The notes under the pieces were generated by a model that was not told the DNA's origin, did not search any database, and was given only the letters and a program-made list of their open reading frames with translations. The position numbers and the translations under genes are program-made. A stretch of 63,990 nucleotides of DNA from Ochrobactrum teleogrylli (lineage in GTDB: Bacteria > Pseudomonadota > Alphaproteobacteria > Rhizobiales > Rhizobiaceae): assembly GCF_006376685.1 (NCBI RefSeq), contig NZ_VEWL01000019.1, positions 1 through 63,990 of the forward strand. Reading direction: 5' to 3'. Shown piece by piece: positions 62,228-63,990 of this stretch. Position 1 is the first letter of the stretch, and every line of letters starts with the position of its first letter.

Positions 62228-62778
62228 TCTGCGTCCAGGCTTTCCACGAGGATATTGTGGTTGGTGTAGATACAGATATCGGCTGCGATCTCCATGGCCT
62301 TGCGGGCGATCTCTTCCGCCGACTTGTCGGTGTCGATCAGCGCGCGGGCCGCAGCCAGCGCATAATTGCCGCCCGAACCAATGGCCATCACGCCATGTTC
62401 CGGTTCAAGCACATCGCCGGTGCCGGTGAGCGCCAGCGTCACCTTGCTGTCGGCAACAAGCATCATGGCTTCGAGCTTGCGCAGATAGCGGTCGGTGCGC
62501 CAGTCCTTGGCGAGTTCGACCGAAGCGCGCATCAGCTGGTCGGGATATTGTTCGAGCTTGGCTTCGAGGCGTTCCAGAAGGGTGAAGGCGTCGGCGGTAG
62601 CACCTGCAAACCCGGCAATGACATTGCCCTTGCCGATGCGGCGAACTTTTCGCGCATTGCCCTTCATGACGGTGTTTCCGAGCGAAACCTGCCCGTCGCC
62701 GGCAATCACGACCTTGCCGTTCTTGCGGACGGTCACGATGGTCGTACCGTAAATCGTTGTGGGATTGTGTTCGATCAT
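62224..62778 (-). CDS. hslV: ATP-dependent protease subunit HslV
   Basis: A 184-residue proteasome-like peptidase. Thr12 of GTTIVTVR is the expected mature N-terminal nucleophile, preceded by an 11-residue pro-segment. The [13 protein letters not shown] and [14 protein letters not shown] segments are typical. It is first of the operon with the DUF2585 gene and hslU. Confidence 0.97.
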   Translation of the reverse strand: MIEHNPTTIYGTTIVTVRKNGKVVIAGDGQVSLGNTVMKGNARKVRRIGKGNVIAGFAGATADAFTLLERLEAKLEQYPDQLMRASVELAKDWRTDRYLRKLEAMMLVADSKVTLALTGTGDVLEPEHGVMAIGSGGNYALAAARALIDTDKSAEEIARKAMEIAADICIYTNHNILVESLDAE

Positions 62779-62922
62779 GGATGCTCCTTTGGCGGCTCAT
62801 GCAATCCCGGACGGCGATCCCACAAGCCCCTTCATCTGAGGGTGAACCGCGCCAGCCGGTGATTTTGCCGGATGAATCGCGTTTCAATGTGGATATTTAA
62901 GAACAGCCCCGTGAATTGCAAA

Positions 62923-63578
62923 GGTACTGTCGCAAATTTCTCAATAGGTTGAATGCGGCCTTATTCGTGTACGCAATTATGCTGCGAGCTCTGCAAAGAC
63001 TTCGAATGGCGAGCGGTTGTCGTTCGCGAATTGGCTCTTACGGATCATATGCGCAACTTCGATGCCCGCGATAGTCGCTGAAGCGGAGTGAAACGCTTTG
63101 AAGCCCATGTGGGGCTTGGTGATCTTCTTGATGAAACGATGGTCCTGCTCAAGGATATTGTCGTGCAGTGCCGAGGTTTCGGTGCTCAGGCAGCATAAAC
63201 TCAAGCGTTTGTCCGTCACGATCAACCGCCCGATAAAGATAAGTCCATGGGCCTTTGATCTTTATATAGGTTTCGTCAACGCGCGACGAACCCAGTGTTG
63301 GGCGTTTACGTCTCCGTGCCTGATCCGCAATCTGCGGAGAGTGTCGAACAACCCACCGCTTCAATGTCGCATGATCAATCTCTACACCACGCTCAGCCAT
63401 AATTTCCTGGAGATCGCGATAGGAAACGGAATAGCGCACATAGAAAAACAGCATAAAGGATGACACTTTTGGGGAAGTGAGCTCCTTTGAAATCGACGAC
63501 CATCCACTGTCTCCTTACTCAATGACGCGCCCCGATGGTGGCAAAGCTCAGTAGAAGTAAAAAAATTGCGACAGAACC
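62923..63578 (-). mobile_element. IS6-family element, internally deleted
   Basis: Left end GGTACTGTCGCAAA at 62923-62936 and right end, read inward, GGTTCTGTCGCAA at 63566-63578, both resembling IS26-type terminal repeats. The element is 656 bp against the roughly 800 bp expected. Flanking 8-bp segments (ATTGCAAA and CATGCGAC) do not match, so no target duplication remains. Confidence 0.8.
62977..63503 (-). pseudogene. Broken IS6-family transposase
   Basis: The coding start at 63503 reads MVVDFKGAHFPK. A frameshift near 63450-63460 moves the family sequence to a second frame (FYVRYSVSYRDLQEIMAERGVEIDHATLKRWV, through DETYIKIKG). A deletion near 63170 removes about 190 bp with the second catalytic Asp, and the C-terminal part (EQDHRFIKKITKPHMGFKAF) resumes in another frame. 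It cannot make active transposase. Confidence 0.85.
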
Positions 63579-63599
63579 CATGCGACCGCAGGCAATTGA

Positions 63600-63682
63600 T
63601 GGACAAAGCGGGCTTTCGCGATTTCGTCCTCGGAGGCGTGCGCCGTATCAGCCATTGAAGAAAATTCCAAACGAACTCTTAG
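63600..63682 (+). mobile_element. Remnant end of an IS5-type element (plus orientation)
   Basis: The last codons CGC CGT ATC AGC CAT TGA (63641-63658, tail RRISH) and the following end sequence match the reverse complement of the element end at 63911-63990. Upstream, past the IS6 right end, the coding sequence is missing or degenerate. Confidence 0.6.
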
Positions 63683-63860
63683 CGTGTTTTTGGGAGCAAA
63701 TCTTGTTCCGCTCCCAGATAATTAGCATTTAACAGATCTGGCTCCGCATGCTTTTACAAATAATAAATGCACAATGAAACGATAGACTGCAGTAAATATC
63801 AGCTAAAATTTTTGAAAGAATGAATTAAAATAAAATTTCTCAATAAAATGGAGTATTATT

Positions 63861-63926
63861 ATGTTTTCCAGAATTCAATGTGCGATTTTGGCAACGATGA
63901 TCGAGTTTGTCTTAGAGTCCGTTTGA
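63861..63926 (+). pseudogene. 5' fragment of an exported-protein-like gene cut by an insertion
   Basis: ATG at 63861 after TGGAGTATTATT starts a basic-hydrophobic peptide (MFSRIQCAILATM). The frame crosses into the insertion-sequence end at about 63912-63916 and stops at 63926. It looks like the start of a signal peptide whose gene was interrupted. The original gene cannot be named. Confidence 0.45.
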
Positions 63927-63935
63927 TAATTTGCT

Positions 63936-63990
63936 TTAATGGCTGATACGGCGCAACAACAGGCTCCCCATGGCGACGTGGATCATCGCT
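63936..63990 (-). CDS. C-terminal end of an IS5-type transposase (partial)
   Basis: Reading from the window edge, the minus strand encodes AMIHVAMGSLLLRRISH then a stop at 63936. This tail resembles the ends of IS5-family transposases. The gene continues past the window. The element end GAGTCCGTTTGATAATTTG lies at 63916-63934. Confidence 0.55.
   Translation of the reverse strand, partial: AMIHVAMGSLLLRRISH

Noticed and set aside
63692..63715. GGGAGC/GCTCCC inverted repeat as a terminator
   Set aside because: Only six base pairs and no T tract on the expected side; it lies in insertion-sequence debris.

Overview
The window looks like part of chromosome I of an alphaproteobacterium of the Brucella/Ochrobactrum group (order Hyphomicrobiales). 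This rests on the gene content, order and protein sequences as I remember them: the hemE / PEP-synthase-regulator / maf / aroE / coaE / dnaQ / secB block, the mnmE-mnmG-rsmG-parA-parB block, aerobic cobaltochelatase genes cobS-cobT, aroK-aroB next to a CorC-type transporter, xerD-accA, and hslV-DUF2585-hslU. Several proteins differ enough from my memory of classical Brucella that Ochrobactrum (B. anthropi/intermedia type) seems more likely. The genus-level call is inference.

Layout. 1-3140: a His-rich Zn/Cd/Pb P-type ATPase divergent from its MerR-type regulator. 3149-6444: a DUF3108 exported protein, rpmB, a queuosine-precursor-type transporter, and a two-gene unit of cupredoxin and DUF4142 proteins. 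6913-16873: housekeeping genes cobT, cobS, a J-domain protein, bolA, a CNNM/CorC transporter, aroB, aroK, xerD and accA. 17080-22574: envelope and metal genes (L,D-transpeptidase, TusA-like protein, CobW GTPase, D,D-carboxypeptidase), an M20 amidohydrolase and tRNA-Arg(CCT). 22583-35133: an accessory catabolic region. Its core is a tightly packed eight-gene unit on the minus strand (LacI regulator, Gfo/Idh dehydrogenase, CoA-transferase, crotonase, aldehyde dehydrogenase, GMC oxidoreductase, SDR, GMC oxidoreductase), divergent from a DUF993 aldolase-like gene. Two LacI-type palindromes lie between the divergent starts. 35257-38304: an ABC importer of the TrpXYZ type.

38392-55284 is the replication and segregation core: holA, parB, parA, rsmG, mnmG, mnmE, a DUF255 protein, rho, hemJ, hemE, then a 455-bp gap with a cluster of DnaA boxes and five GANTC methylation sites in 39 bp. 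This gap sits between hemE and the DUF299 regulator gene, where oriC lies in Caulobacter. Gene direction diverges from it. Two perfect and one near-perfect parS sites lie 6.5-8.8 kb to its left, with a weaker match closer in. To its right run ppsR, maf, aroE, coaE, dnaQ and secB. 55318-55495 holds two large adjacent imperfect palindromes. 55563-62778 carries fxsA, a Tim44-like protein, mltA, a Smr protein, an HTH regulator, a DUF1402 protein and hslU-DUF2585-hslV.

The last kilobase is an insertion-sequence graveyard: an internally deleted IS6-family element with both terminal repeats, the end of a second element in plus orientation, the start of an exported-protein-like reading frame, and a related element end in opposite orientation running off the window. 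No rRNA, CRISPR array or prophage was seen.
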